From contig QHTZ01000109.1 in assembly GCA_003221005.1 (NCBI GenBank), forward strand, positions 1 to 32,393: DNA of 32,393 bases. The letters are read 5' to 3'. The stretch comes from Gemmatimonadota bacterium. Lineage in GTDB: Bacteria; Gemmatimonadota; Gemmatimonadetes; Gemmatimonadales; GWC2-71-9. Shown here one piece after another: positions 22,350 to 30,663 of this stretch; position 1 is the stretch's first letter, and each line of letters opens with the position of its first letter. A program made the translations under genes and the position numbers. Below the pieces are notes generated by a model. The model worked only from the letters and a program-made list of their open reading frames with translations. It made no database searches and was not told the origin of the DNA.

Positions 22350-24061
22350 GTCTCCGCCTCGCGCGCCACCGTGGGCGTGGCGAACGCCGGCCGCGGCACC
22401 TGGGGCAGGCCGAGATGCTCCCGCGCCCGGTTCAAGGCGTCGTCCAGGTTGCCGAGCACGTTTGCCTCGCCGATTTCATCGCGCATCCCGGACTGCACCA
22501 GTGCCACCACGGGCTGGGCGTGCACGTCGGACAGCACGACCAACGTGCCGTCACGGCGGCTGCGCTCCACCACGTCCCGCAGGGCGTGCAGCCCGGTCGA
22601 GTCGATCGTGAGCACGTGCCGCATCCGCAGGATCAGCACCTTCGGCCGGCCGGCGATCCGCGCCAGCCGGTCCTTGAACATCTCCGCCGCGCCGAAGAAG
22701 AACGGCCCGGTGATCTCGTACACCTCCACTCCCGGCGGCACCGAGCGGCGCCCGACCCAGTTGGGATCCCGCTCGTAGTCGTCCACAGGGTCCCGAAGCT
22801 CGTGCGTCAACACGCTGACGCTCGTGACGGTGGCCATGCGCCGCATGAACAAGAACACGGCTAGCACCATCCCGACTTCGATCGCGACCGTGAGGTCCAC
22901 GAGGACTGTCAGCAGGAACGTCACGAGCAGCACGGCCACGTCGCTCTTCGGCGAGCGCAGCTCGGCCCGGAACGTGCGCCACTCGCTCATGTGATAGGCG
23001 ACCACCACAAGGATGGCCGCGAGCGTCGCCATCGGGATGAGGCCGGCCCAACGGCCGAAGAACAGCATGATCAAGAGCAGGGTGACGGCGTGCACCATCC
23101 CCGCGACCGGGGTGCGCCCGCCGTTCTTCACGTTCGTCGCCGTCCGGGCGATGGCGCCCGTCGCGGGAATGCCGCCGAAGATGGGTGAAGCGAGGTTCGC
23201 GATCCCCTGGGCCACGAGCTCCATGTTGGAGCGGTGCCGGCCGCCGATCATGCCATCCGAGACGACGGCGGAGAGGAGCGACTCGATGCCACCCAGCAGC
23301 GCGATCGTGAACGCGGGCGCGATCAGGCCGGTAGCCTGGGAGAGGGTCAGTGCCGGCAGCGCGGGAGCGGGCAGCGACGCGTGGATCGCGCCGAATCGCG
23401 ACCCGATCGTCTCGACCGGCAGGTGAAACAGCTGCACCAGCGCCGTCATGGTGATGAGCGCGACGAACGGCCCGGGAATGCGGCGATTGACACGTGGCCA
23501 CAGGAGAACGATCGCCAGGCTCCCGACCGCAACCAGCACCGCCGCCGGGTTCAGCGACCCCATGTGGGACGCGAACGCGCGCCACTTCCCGAGGAAGTCG
23601 ACCGGAACCACGCCCATCGGCAGTCCCAGGAAGTCTTTCACCTCGCCGGAAAAGATGATCAGGGCGATACCGCTGGTGAAGCCGAGCGTGACCGGGTACG
23701 GGATGAACTTGATCGCGCCGCCGAGCCCCAGGAGGCCGAACGCCAGGAGCATGCCGCCCGCCATCAGCGTGGCCACGGTCAGGCCATCGAGGCCGTACTT
23801 CTGCACAACCGCGTAGACGATCACCACGAAGGCGCCCGTCGGCCCACCGATCTGTACGCGCGAGCCGCCCAGCGCCGAGATGAGAAACCCGGCGACGATC
23901 GCCGTGTAGAGCCCACGCTCCGGCGTGACGCCGCTCGCGATCGCGAAGGCGATCGCGAGCGGCAGCGCCACGATGCCCACGATCACCCCGGCGGTCGCGT
24001 CGGCGTAGAGCTGCTCACGGGTGTACCCACGGAGCGTCGTGACGAGCTTGGGGACGAGCAC
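22346..24061 (-). CDS. SulP family anion transporter with STAS domain
   Basis: 571 residues from GTG 24061, with GAGG eight bases upstream. The membrane domain (about 1-420) has the SulP start [24 protein letters not shown], the [10 protein letters not shown] motif near 73-82 and a run of helices through [19 protein letters not shown] domain follows from about 440 ([19 protein letters not shown]), with the nucleotide-binding-like [12 protein letters not shown]. SulP proteins carry sulfate, bicarbonate, dicarboxylates or other anions; some work as sodium-bicarbonate symporters. No carbonic anhydrase is fused or adjacent, so the substrate is uncertain. The neighbouring aconitase would fit a dicarboxylate, but the genes are convergent and probably unrelated. 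They share four bases at their stops (CTAA). Confidence 0.92.
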   Translation of the reverse strand: MLVPKLVTTLRGYTREQLYADATAGVIVGIVALPLAIAFAIASGVTPERGLYTAIVAGFLISALGGSRVQIGGPTGAFVVIVYAVVQKYGLDGLTVATLMAGGMLLAFGLLGLGGAIKFIPYPVTLGFTSGIALIIFSGEVKDFLGLPMGVVPVDFLGKWRAFASHMGSLNPAAVLVAVGSLAIVLLWPRVNRRIPGPFVALITMTALVQLFHLPVETIGSRFGAIHASLPAPALPALTLSQATGLIAPAFTIALLGGIESLLSAVVSDGMIGGRHRSNMELVAQGIANLASPIFGGIPATGAIARTATNVKNGGRTPVAGMVHAVTLLLIMLFFGRWAGLIPMATLAAILVVVAYHMSEWRTFRAELRSPKSDVAVLLVTFLLTVLVDLTVAIEVGMVLAVFLFMRRMATVTSVSVLTHELRDPVDDYERDPNWVGRRSVPPGVEVYEITGPFFFGAAEMFKDRLARIAGRPKVLILRMRHVLTIDSTGLHALRDVVERSRRDGTLVVLSDVHAQPVVALVQSGMRDEIGEANVLGNLDDALNRAREHLGLPQVPRPAFATPTVAREAET

Positions 24062-24126
24062 CGCTCAATCCTCGCTTCAGGGGAAAGAGGCGAGGTAAGA
24101 TAGCGCGAGATGGCCGGCGTGACGGT

Positions 24127-24149
24127 CGGCCGGGCGGGCAGCCCGGCCG
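24127..24149 (-). terminator. GC-rich hairpin after doxX
   Basis: CGGCCGGGC (24127-24135), loop GGGCA, then GCCCGGCCG (24141-24149): a perfect nine-base-pair stem lying 11 bases past the DoxX stop in its direction of transcription. No T-run follows, so it is a weak candidate for intrinsic termination. Confidence 0.45.
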
Positions 24150-24160
24150 GTTACTACCGC

Positions 24161-24571
24161 TTACCGCGCGAGGTGCAGGACGTGATCGAGGGACAGCGCG
24201 CCGGGCCCGATGGTCGCCACGGCGAGCGCAGCGACGGCGAGCACCACGTTGTACTCGTAGCCGCCGTTCTGCACGAAGAACCCCTTGGGCGCGTGCACCT
24301 TGAAGATCGCCACCAGCATCGTGGCGATGGCGAGCAGCCCGGCCAGGGGAGTCAGCAGTCCCAGGATGAACATCGCCCCGGCGGCGAGCTCCCCGCCCAC
24401 CGCCAACGCCGTCCACAGCCGCGCCGGCCGGAAGCCCAGGCTGCCGATGAATCCGGTCGCGCCCTCGAACCCGGGGCCGCCGAACGCCCCCACCGCCTTC
24501 TGCGCCCCGTGCCCCAGGAATACCACCCCCAGAGCCACCCGCAGCGCCAATAAGCCGAGATCCGCAAACAT
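24161..24571 (-). CDS. DoxX family membrane protein
   Basis: 136 residues, the normal DoxX length, with four transmembrane helices. Landmarks are LLALRVALGVVFLGHGAQKAVG (about 6-27), FIGSLGFRPARLW, ELAAGAMFILGLLTPLAGLLAI (about 61-82) and a last helix before HVLHLAR. The start ATG 24571 has GGGAGG upstream. DoxX-type proteins occur with thiol or quinone stress systems: MhqP of Bacillus is controlled by the MarR-type repressor MhqR, and other members partner superoxide dismutase. The divergent MarR gene 87 bases away makes a similar electrophile-stress role likely here; this is inferred from context and from an operator-like site between the two genes. Confidence 0.9.
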   Translation of the reverse strand: MFADLGLLALRVALGVVFLGHGAQKAVGAFGGPGFEGATGFIGSLGFRPARLWTALAVGGELAAGAMFILGLLTPLAGLLAIATMLVAIFKVHAPKGFFVQNGGYEYNVVLAVAALAVATIGPGALSLDHVLHLAR

Positions 24572-24588
24572 GTTCCCACCTCCCTAAT

Positions 24589-24604
24589 TGTTCGAAATCG
24601 AGAT
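24589..24604. promoter_or_regulatory. Possible MhqR-like operator between doxX and marR
   Basis: The site reads TGTTCGAAATCGAGAT. Compared with the MhqR operator core ATCTCGAATTCGAGAT as I recall it, 12 of 16 positions agree, with the right half nearly exact. It lies in a distinctly AT-rich stretch, in line with a divergent control region. A wider ATTGTT...AACAAT inverted pair (24587-24592 and 24616-24621) surrounds it. Confidence 0.45.
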
Positions 24605-24658
24605 ATTTGACCTCTAACAATATCGGAACCATCTTCCTGCCCGGGAGGTTCCTAGAGC

Positions 24659-25168
24659 GTGAAAAGCCAACAGCCGGCGCAAGTATCGCGGGACTCGGCG
24701 CTCAGCCTGTGGGTGGTCCTCGCCCGTGCATTCGACTCGGTAGAGCGCCATTCCCGGGCGAGCATCGCCCGCTTCGGGCTCGGCGCCACGGAGTTTGGGG
24801 TCCTGGAGGTGCTGTACCACAAGGGAGAGCTGCCGGTGTGCGAGGTGCGGCGGCGCATCCTGGTCGAGAGCAGCAGCACCACCTACGTGGTGGACAAGCT
24901 CGTGGACCGGGGGCTGGTGCAACGCCGCCCCAGCGGGACGGACCGCCGGGTCATTCTGCTCGAGCTCACGCCGCGCGGGCGCAAGCTGATCGGACGGATT
25001 TTCCCGCCGCACGCCGCCGTAATACGGCACGCGGTTGGCGCCCTTTCCGCGCGACAGCAGGCCCAGGCGGTCCGGCTGCTGCGCGCGCTCGGCATAGGCG
25101 CGGCCGCACGACTCAAGAACCCACAGGCAAACGAGGATCGCCGCCACCCGAATCGCGACCTTCCCTGA
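24659..25168 (+). CDS. MarR family transcriptional regulator
   Basis: 169 residues from GTG 24659, with GGGAGG ten bases upstream (24643-24648). The winged helix-turn-helix lies at about 43-110: GATEFGVLEVLYHKGELPV, then the recognition helix around ESSSTTYVVDKLVDRGLV and the wing with the MarR signature SGTDRRVILLELTPRG (92-107). Such proteins bind as dimers and release DNA when they meet a phenolic ligand or are oxidised. There is one cysteine, Cys61, just before the DNA-reading region, which could be a redox sensor, but this is speculative. Together with the divergent DoxX it resembles the MhqR/MhqP arrangement. The arsenosugar genes begin 48 bases downstream, so it may control them too. 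Confidence 0.92.
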   Translation: MKSQQPAQVSRDSALSLWVVLARAFDSVERHSRASIARFGLGATEFGVLEVLYHKGELPVCEVRRRILVESSSTTYVVDKLVDRGLVQRRPSGTDRRVILLELTPRGRKLIGRIFPPHAAVIRHAVGALSARQQAQAVRLLRALGIGAAARLKNPQANEDRRHPNRDLP

Positions 25169-25216
25169 GGCGTCCCGTGTTTTAGGATTCAGCAGGGCTC
25201 CTACCGGAGATGCGAG

Positions 25217-25558
25217 ATGCCGGACCGCGACCAGTACTACCATCGCCACGACCTGCCGCGCTTCCGGGAGATCGCGCGCGGCGCGCCTGAGCTGGCGAAA
25301 AAGTTCTTCGAGTGGTACGACGCGGTGTTCGCCGAGGGCGCGCTCACGGCACGCGAGAAAGCGCTCGTCGCCCTCGCGGTCGCGCACGCGGTGCAGTGCC
25401 CCTACTGCATCGACGCGTATTCCAAGGACGCCCTCGAAAAGGGCTCCAACCTCGATCAGATGACTGAGGCAGTCCACGTCGCGGCGGCGATCCGGGGCGG
25501 CGCGTCGCTGGTCCACGGCGTGCAGATGCTGAACCACGCGGACGAGCTGGGGATGTAG
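25217..25558 (+). CDS. Carboxymuconolactone decarboxylase-like protein of arsenosugar loci
   Basis: 113 residues from ATG 25217, with GGAG upstream. This is a one-domain AhpD/CMD fold protein. The redox CxxC is Cys61 and Cys64 in VQCPYCIDAYSKDALEKG, and the helix TAREKALVALAVAHAVQ before it is typical. The closing segment AAIRGGASLVHGVQMLNHADEL matches the proteins often annotated as arsenosugar biosynthesis-associated peroxidase-like. Its place, five bases before arsS, supports that assignment. A thiol-disulfide or peroxidase step is likely from the CxxC; its exact part in the pathway is not established. Confidence 0.88.
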   Translation: MPDRDQYYHRHDLPRFREIARGAPELAKKFFEWYDAVFAEGALTAREKALVALAVAHAVQCPYCIDAYSKDALEKGSNLDQMTEAVHVAAAIRGGASLVHGVQMLNHADELGM

Positions 25559-25563
25559 CGGGC

Positions 25564-26603
25564 ATGGGACGCGTGCTCCCGACGCTTCACAAGCAGGGGG
25601 CCCCGCTCGCGAGCGGCGCCGCCCAGCGCGCGCGCCTCGCCCACCTACCGCTGCCCCGCAGCTTCGCGGCCGCGCTCGCCACGACCGGGCTGTACAGACG
25701 TGCCGGCACTGCCACGTGGACGCGGGGCCCGACCGGTCCGAGGTCATGCCGCGCGTCGTACTCGAGGCCTGCCTGTCGTTCCTCGCGCGCGCCGGCATCC
25801 CCACCCTCGATATCACCGGTGGCGCGCCGGAGCTGCACCCGGACTACCGCGAGATCGTGGTGCGCGCCACGGGGACCGGCGCGCATGTGATGCATCGCTG
25901 CAACCTCACGGCGATGCAGCTGCCGAACTATGACGACATCCCGGAGCTGCTGGCGGCTCACCGCGTGGAGGTGCTGGCCTCCCTGCCGTACTTCCAGGCG
26001 CGGGAGACCGACGCGCAGCGGGGAGAGGGTGTGTTCCAGGAATCCCTCGTCGGCCTGCGGCGCCTGAACGCCCTCGGCTACGGCCGGGGCACCGGCCTCA
26101 CCCTCAACCTCGTCACCAACCCCGTGGGCACCTACCTGCCGGGCGACCAGGCGGCGCTGGAGCGCGACTGGAAGCGGGAGCTGAAGCGGCGCTACGCTAT
26201 CGACTTCGACCACCTGTACACGATCACCAACATGCCGATCAGCCGGTTCCTCGCCTTCCTCGAGGAACGTGGGCAGACCGACGAGTACCTCACCCGGCTC
26301 GCCAACGCGTACAACCCGGTGGCGGCGGCGGGCGTGATGTGCCGGACCATGCTGTCGGTGGGGTGGGACGGGACGCTGTACGACTGCGACTTCAATCAGA
26401 TGCTCGACCTGCCGATCGCGGCCACCGCGCGAACCATCTTCGAGGCAGACCAGGCGATGCTCGGGGGGCGGGAGATCGAGACCGGCCCGCATTGCTTCGG
26501 TTGCGCCGCGGGCGCTGGCAGCTCCTGCGGTGGGGCCGTGACCGCCGCGCTAGTGGAAAGTGGTCACAGTCCCTGCCGGAACCGGAGTGCCAGCGTTCGG
26601 TAG
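25564..26603 (+). pseudogene. arsS: arsS, arsenosugar biosynthesis radical SAM protein, disrupted
   Basis: ArsS makes the deoxyadenosyl-dimethylarsenic precursor of arsenosugars. The first 43 or so codons from ATG 25564 match its N-terminus (TLHKQGAPLA, then FAAALATTGL), but that frame then leaves the family. The rest is intact in another frame from about 25695: QTCRHCHVDAGPDRSEV, LDITGGAPELHPDYREIV, NPVGTYLP, and the C-terminal CFGCAAGAGSSCGG. At the junction about 18-22 residues are missing, including the first cysteine of CxxxCxxC, with a net loss of 1 modulo 3 bases. As written, the enzyme cannot form its cluster. This may be a true pseudogene or an assembly error. The tail overlaps the convergent YaiO gene by 40 bases. 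Confidence 0.82.
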
Positions 26604-28045
26604 CGGAACTCCTCGGTTCGCGTGCCGCTCGTGGCCGTGGCTCCGGCGCTGTTGGTGAGCGCTCCGACGAGCGCGATCTCGTTGTTCGCGCCCCAGCCCC
26701 GGGTCAGAGACACGCCGACATGCCAGGCGAGCTGCCGAGCCGCGCCCTTGAAGACCTGCTGCGTCCCCGCGCCGCCGTCCGCCCGTACTCCCCAGCGATC
26801 GCGCCGCCAGTCGTAGATCGCTCGCGCTTCCAGAACCGTGAAGCGGTCCGGAGCGAAATACCCGTGCCCTGGTGTCGTGTCGTAGCTCAGGAGCCGCGCG
26901 AACGGGCCGAGCTGTAGTCCAGGCGCTGCCCGGCCGAGCACCGCGAGCACCGCCGAGGCACGCCGGTTTCCATCCGAAAGCCACGCTACTCCCCCGCCCG
27001 CGGACACGGACCAGTGCGGTGAGGGAGAGACGTCCAGGGTCGCATCCACCGCATCGATCACGAACCCGCTGTCGATCAGGAGCGCCGTCTCGTCGAACGC
27101 CGTGCGGCTGTAACCGATGCCCGCCGCGGCGTACCGCCCCGGCCGGATCCCGAGGCCGAGCTCGGCGGTGAGTGGTGTCGTCGCCGCGCCGCCCTCGGGC
27201 TCGAGCCGCCGCACGCCGGCGCCGGCGCGCAGCACGGCGCCCCGGCCCAGCGCGGCAACGGCAACCCCTCGCGCCCCATAGCTCGCGCCCGCGCGGAACG
27301 GGTCCGTCGCGTGACGCCAACCCGCGGCCAGCGTGCCGCGCACGTCGGAGCCGAGTGAAGTCGTGTACGAACCGTCCAGCGCGACGAAAGCGTTGTCGTC
27401 CGAGTCGCCGGCGCCGTCGCTCGACGTCACGAGCTCGGGCCGCAGCGCTGCCCGCAACGCTCGCTGGAGCTCCAGCGCCGCGCGATCCCCCGGAGCGAGC
27501 GCGCGTGCCCGTGCGGCGTAGGCTTCGGCAAGCCCCGGCTGCCCCTTCCAGTAGAGCGTCTGCGCCAGCCCGATCAGGAGCTCGGCGTCATCGGGATGCA
27601 GGGTGAGGGCCTCGCGCCAGAGGTGCTCCGCCCGGGCAAGGTCGCCCCGCCAAGCCACCGCCCGCGCCCGGCCCGCGAGCGCGTCCGTCCGCCCGGGCGA
27701 CCGGGCGAGCACCGAGTCGTACAGCGCTTCGGACTCTAGGGTGCGGCCCGCCCACGCCAGCACCCGCGCCTGATCCACCATGATGTCCTGATCTGCGGGC
27801 ACAAGACGCCGCAGCCGGCCCAGCCGCTCGAGCGAACGAGCCAGCTTGCCGCTCCAGCTGTCGAGAATCGCGAGCTGGTGCAGCGCTCGCACGTTCGTCG
27901 AATCGGCCGCGAGCACGCGCTCGTACGCCGCGCGCGCGCCGCGGTAGTCCCCGCGCTTAAAGGCTGCGTCAGCCTGAGGCAGCTGAGCGTGCAGCGGCAC
28001 CAAGAGCGCAACCGCGGCGACCGCAGTGCAGAACGGGGCCCTCAC
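26564..28045 (-). CDS. TPR protein with YaiO-like outer-membrane beta-barrel
   Basis: 493 residues from GTG 28045, which overlaps the upstream stop by GTGA. A Sec signal (APFCTAVAAVALLVPLHA, residues 3-20) precedes about five TPR units (24-205), seen in repeats such as AYERVLAADSTNVRALHQLA and LTLHPDDAELLIGLAQTLYW. From about 215 the sequence becomes alternating, Gly- and aromatic-rich strands (LDGSYTTSLGSDVRGTLAAGW, AIYDWRRDRWGVRADGG), typical of the YaiO-type outer-membrane barrel. TPR-plus-barrel proteins often export or modify polysaccharide, as in cellulose, PNAG and alginate systems. The coupling to a glycosidase-like protein supports such a role. No glycosyltransferase is in view, so the polymer is unknown. 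Confidence 0.82.
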   Translation of the reverse strand: MRAPFCTAVAAVALLVPLHAQLPQADAAFKRGDYRGARAAYERVLAADSTNVRALHQLAILDSWSGKLARSLERLGRLRRLVPADQDIMVDQARVLAWAGRTLESEALYDSVLARSPGRTDALAGRARAVAWRGDLARAEHLWREALTLHPDDAELLIGLAQTLYWKGQPGLAEAYAARARALAPGDRAALELQRALRAALRPELVTSSDGAGDSDDNAFVALDGSYTTSLGSDVRGTLAAGWRHATDPFRAGASYGARGVAVAALGRGAVLRAGAGVRRLEPEGGAATTPLTAELGLGIRPGRYAAAGIGYSRTAFDETALLIDSGFVIDAVDATLDVSPSPHWSVSAGGGVAWLSDGNRRASAVLAVLGRAAPGLQLGPFARLLSYDTTPGHGYFAPDRFTVLEARAIYDWRRDRWGVRADGGAGTQQVFKGAARQLAWHVGVSLTRGWGANNEIALVGALTNSAGATATSGTRTEEFRYRTLALRFRQGL

Positions 28046-30582
28046 CACGCACCCCACACGTCACGCAGCGCCCCGTAGACAGGCTTCAGGTGCTCGTGCC
28101 AAACGGGCTCGTCCCATGCGGGCCACGCGTACGTCGTGCCCGCCGGCAGCCACTCGCGCACTGCCCCGCCGCCGCGAGCGACGGCCGCCACGCCGAAGCG
28201 GAATCCGTCCGTTACGGTAGCCTCGAACGTCTCCTGCGACCGGATGCGGCGCAACACCCGCCGCGACGACGGATCGGTGACGTTGAGTAACCCCCACGCC
28301 AGCCGCACCTCGATCAGCCCGGCGTTCCGGTCGGCGTACCAGTCAGCGAGGCTTGACCCCTCCACCCGCCCGTAGCCCAGCCGTCCGCGGTTCACACCGC
28401 GGGCCGGATATGTCTTCCCATCTCGTCCGATACGCCAGCGATTGGTCGCCACGAACAGCGAATCCCACTCACCTCCGCGGCGGCTTGTCTCCACCGTCGC
28501 CCCGGAGTTGTAAAACGCGTCCAGCGCGGTGGGACCGTCCCCCGCGCGCGGAGCCACATACGGGTTGTACGAGGGCACGACGCGAAGCTGAGCGTCGGTC
28601 GTATCGTTGAGCACCAGGGCGAATTCGAAGCCCACGCCGCTCGCGAGCGTCACGCCCGGCAGCGTCGTTTCCCCCCGATCAGGGTGGTAGGTGTCGATCC
28701 CGACGACGTAGCGCGTCGAGTCGAGCGACGCGCCGTCCAGCGCTAGATAGAGGTACGACGCGTCCGCTCCCACCCGCAACACGACCGCGTGACCGCGCTC
28801 CAAGACTTCCAGGCCCCGCCACCCGCCTGGGTCCCCTCCCGGCTGCGGGGTGGTCGCCGCGTTTCCGGCGTACTCGCCCAGCAGACCGTAGTGCTGCTCC
28901 GCGTCCATCACGTTGTGCCACAGACGGGTCCGCTCGGCAGGCAGCTCGAGGTCGATCGTCACCCAGGTATGCTTGAACCACTCGTCCAGCCACGAGAACA
29001 CGATCCCTCCGGCGAGCCCGGCGTCGTGTATCTCCTGCGTGAGCCGGACGTCCACGGCCGCCATTTGGCGCTCGTCGAGTCCCCCGTGGTCCATTCCCTC
29101 GGGCTGCAAGTGCGACACCCCACGCGACGAGGGCACTCCGTACTCGGCGATGAGGAGGGCCCGCCCCGCATGGTGCCGTTTGAGATCGAGCAAATAGCCG
29201 AAATAGTGCGACGGCCCATGGGCCGCCTTGGTGATCCCGTACCCAGAATCGAGCGCCACGAAATCCGGATAGTATGGGTACGCGTGATACGCCGCGAAGT
29301 ATCCGGCAAGATCCGCCGGCGTGGTGCGCACGAGCATGGCGTCGAGCGCCACCAGGTCGTTGTCGTACTCCTTGAGCCGCCGGTTGGGAGGATAGCCGTG
29401 GCGGCGCCGCAGGGCCTGCTCCTCGGCGAGGCTCGCCTCGGTGGGATGGTGGAGCGGGTCGAGCGTGGGCCAGTTGGTGTACGCGATCGGACGCTGCGCC
29501 CGGTAGCCGTCCCACTCGTAGGCCAGGAGGTAGTCGCACTGCTCCGCCAGCCAGACGTCGGCCGCGCTGCCGCGGTCGACCGCGAGGAAACGGCCGGAGT
29601 AGGCCCGGAGCCCCGAGCGCTTCCGATCGTAGGCGCCGACCGAGAACGGCTCCCACTCCCGTCCCAGCACGAACGCCAGTACGTGATCCGAGACATCCAC
29701 TTCGTACCGCCCCCAGGCCCGCCCACGCTGAGTCGCGACCAAGGCATGGCCGTGCACCGCGTCCACGACGCGACGCATCTCGCGGCGAAAGTCGGCTTTC
29801 CACGCGGGCAGGTCGTAGTCATGGTGCGGAGGGGGCTCGGCCCACACGCCGTGCACTAGCCAGAGGGAATGCTCGGGGTGCGCGTCATTCCAACGCCGTA
29901 AGGCGCGGTAGAAGGCCGGCGGGAAGAGGGTGTACAGCCGCACCACGTTGGCATTGGCGCCGGCCATCAGCTCGAGCCACCGCGCGTACGTCGAGTCGTC
30001 GGCAGGAAACTGGGACGGAAAACGCCCGGGAAGAGCCGCGCCCAGGTTTATCCCCTTCACATAGAACGGACGCCACCCCTGCGGCGTCCGCACCTCGAAG
30101 CGCTCTCCCGCCGTGCGAGCGGGCACTCGCAGCTCAGGGGGAAGGGCGATCGGGGCGAGAGGCAGGCCGGAGTCGACGCCAAGCCCCAGCAGTTGGTCCG
30201 CGGCATCGCGATAGTCGGGGGCGCGGCGCAACGCGCTGCGGAACGCCAGGACTGCAGACGCCCGCTCACCGCGCCGCAGGCGGGCAAGGCCCAGGCCGTA
30301 CCAGGCGTCGGCGTCACTCGAGTCGGCGGCAAGGGCGCGAGTGAACCGTTGCTCCGCGTCCGCCAGGCGACTCTGCCGCAGCGCCACGAAGCCGAGGCCG
30401 GTCTGCGCGCCGGGGGCCCGAGGACAGAGCGAATCCGCCGTCGCAAACAGGCGGGCCGCCGCCGCGACTGCTCCCCTGCGGTAAGCCTGCCACGCGGAGT
30501 CCAGCGCGGCGGCAGCGGGGACACGCGGGCATGGGGCGGAAAGCGGGACTTGCGCGGACAGTGCCGCGACGAGGGCAAACAT
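28042..30582 (-). CDS. Exported TPR and TIM-barrel glycosidase-like protein
   Basis: 846 residues from ATG 30582. The N-terminus MFALVAALSAQVPLSA is hydrophobic but lacks basic residues, so its signal is weak. Two to three TPR-like repeats span about 25-130 (DADAWYGLGLARLRRG). A clan GH-A-like TIM barrel covers about 160-560: FYVKGINLGAALPG, ANVVRLYTLFPPAFY, a probable acid/base Glu309 in LGREWEP, a probable nucleophile Glu480 in LIAEYGVPSSRG, and GIVFSWLDEWFKHTW. The remaining 280 residues look like beta-sandwich modules. It resembles GH2/GH5-type barrels, but the exact family is uncertain. Joined to a YaiO barrel gene by GTGA, it may trim or process an exported polysaccharide. It starts just past a terminator-like hairpin. 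Confidence 0.78.
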   Translation of the reverse strand: MFALVAALSAQVPLSAPCPRVPAAAALDSAWQAYRRGAVAAAARLFATADSLCPRAPGAQTGLGFVALRQSRLADAEQRFTRALAADSSDADAWYGLGLARLRRGERASAVLAFRSALRRAPDYRDAADQLLGLGVDSGLPLAPIALPPELRVPARTAGERFEVRTPQGWRPFYVKGINLGAALPGRFPSQFPADDSTYARWLELMAGANANVVRLYTLFPPAFYRALRRWNDAHPEHSLWLVHGVWAEPPPHHDYDLPAWKADFRREMRRVVDAVHGHALVATQRGRAWGRYEVDVSDHVLAFVLGREWEPFSVGAYDRKRSGLRAYSGRFLAVDRGSAADVWLAEQCDYLLAYEWDGYRAQRPIAYTNWPTLDPLHHPTEASLAEEQALRRRHGYPPNRRLKEYDNDLVALDAMLVRTTPADLAGYFAAYHAYPYYPDFVALDSGYGITKAAHGPSHYFGYLLDLKRHHAGRALLIAEYGVPSSRGVSHLQPEGMDHGGLDERQMAAVDVRLTQEIHDAGLAGGIVFSWLDEWFKHTWVTIDLELPAERTRLWHNVMDAEQHYGLLGEYAGNAATTPQPGGDPGGWRGLEVLERGHAVVLRVGADASYLYLALDGASLDSTRYVVGIDTYHPDRGETTLPGVTLASGVGFEFALVLNDTTDAQLRVVPSYNPYVAPRAGDGPTALDAFYNSGATVETSRRGGEWDSLFVATNRWRIGRDGKTYPARGVNRGRLGYGRVEGSSLADWYADRNAGLIEVRLAWGLLNVTDPSSRRVLRRIRSQETFEATVTDGFRFGVAAVARGGGAVREWLPAGTTYAWPAWDEPVWHEHLKPVYGALRDVWGAW

Positions 30583-30592
30583 GATGTGGGAC

Positions 30593-30631
30593 CAAAATAA
30601 CGAACGCCGGTGCCCCCAAGGGCTCCGGCGT
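30593..30631 (-). terminator. Rho-independent terminator after the outer-membrane protein gene
   Basis: CGCCGG, T, GCCC, loop CCAA, GGGC, T, CCGGCG (30605-30630): ten base pairs with one T-T mismatch. Read on the minus strand it is followed by TTCGTTATTTTGG. It ends the transcript from 31248 and lies only 22 bases before the glycosidase start, so it could also act as an attenuator. Confidence 0.75.
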
Positions 30632-30663
30632 CCTCCCGCCGCCTGCGAGCGACATCTCCTACC

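Noticed and set aside
24614..25816. 400-codon open frame on the minus strand across marR and the CMD-like gene
   Set aside because: The two + strand proteins are clear family members; the opposite frame has no domain and results from GC-rich codon bias.
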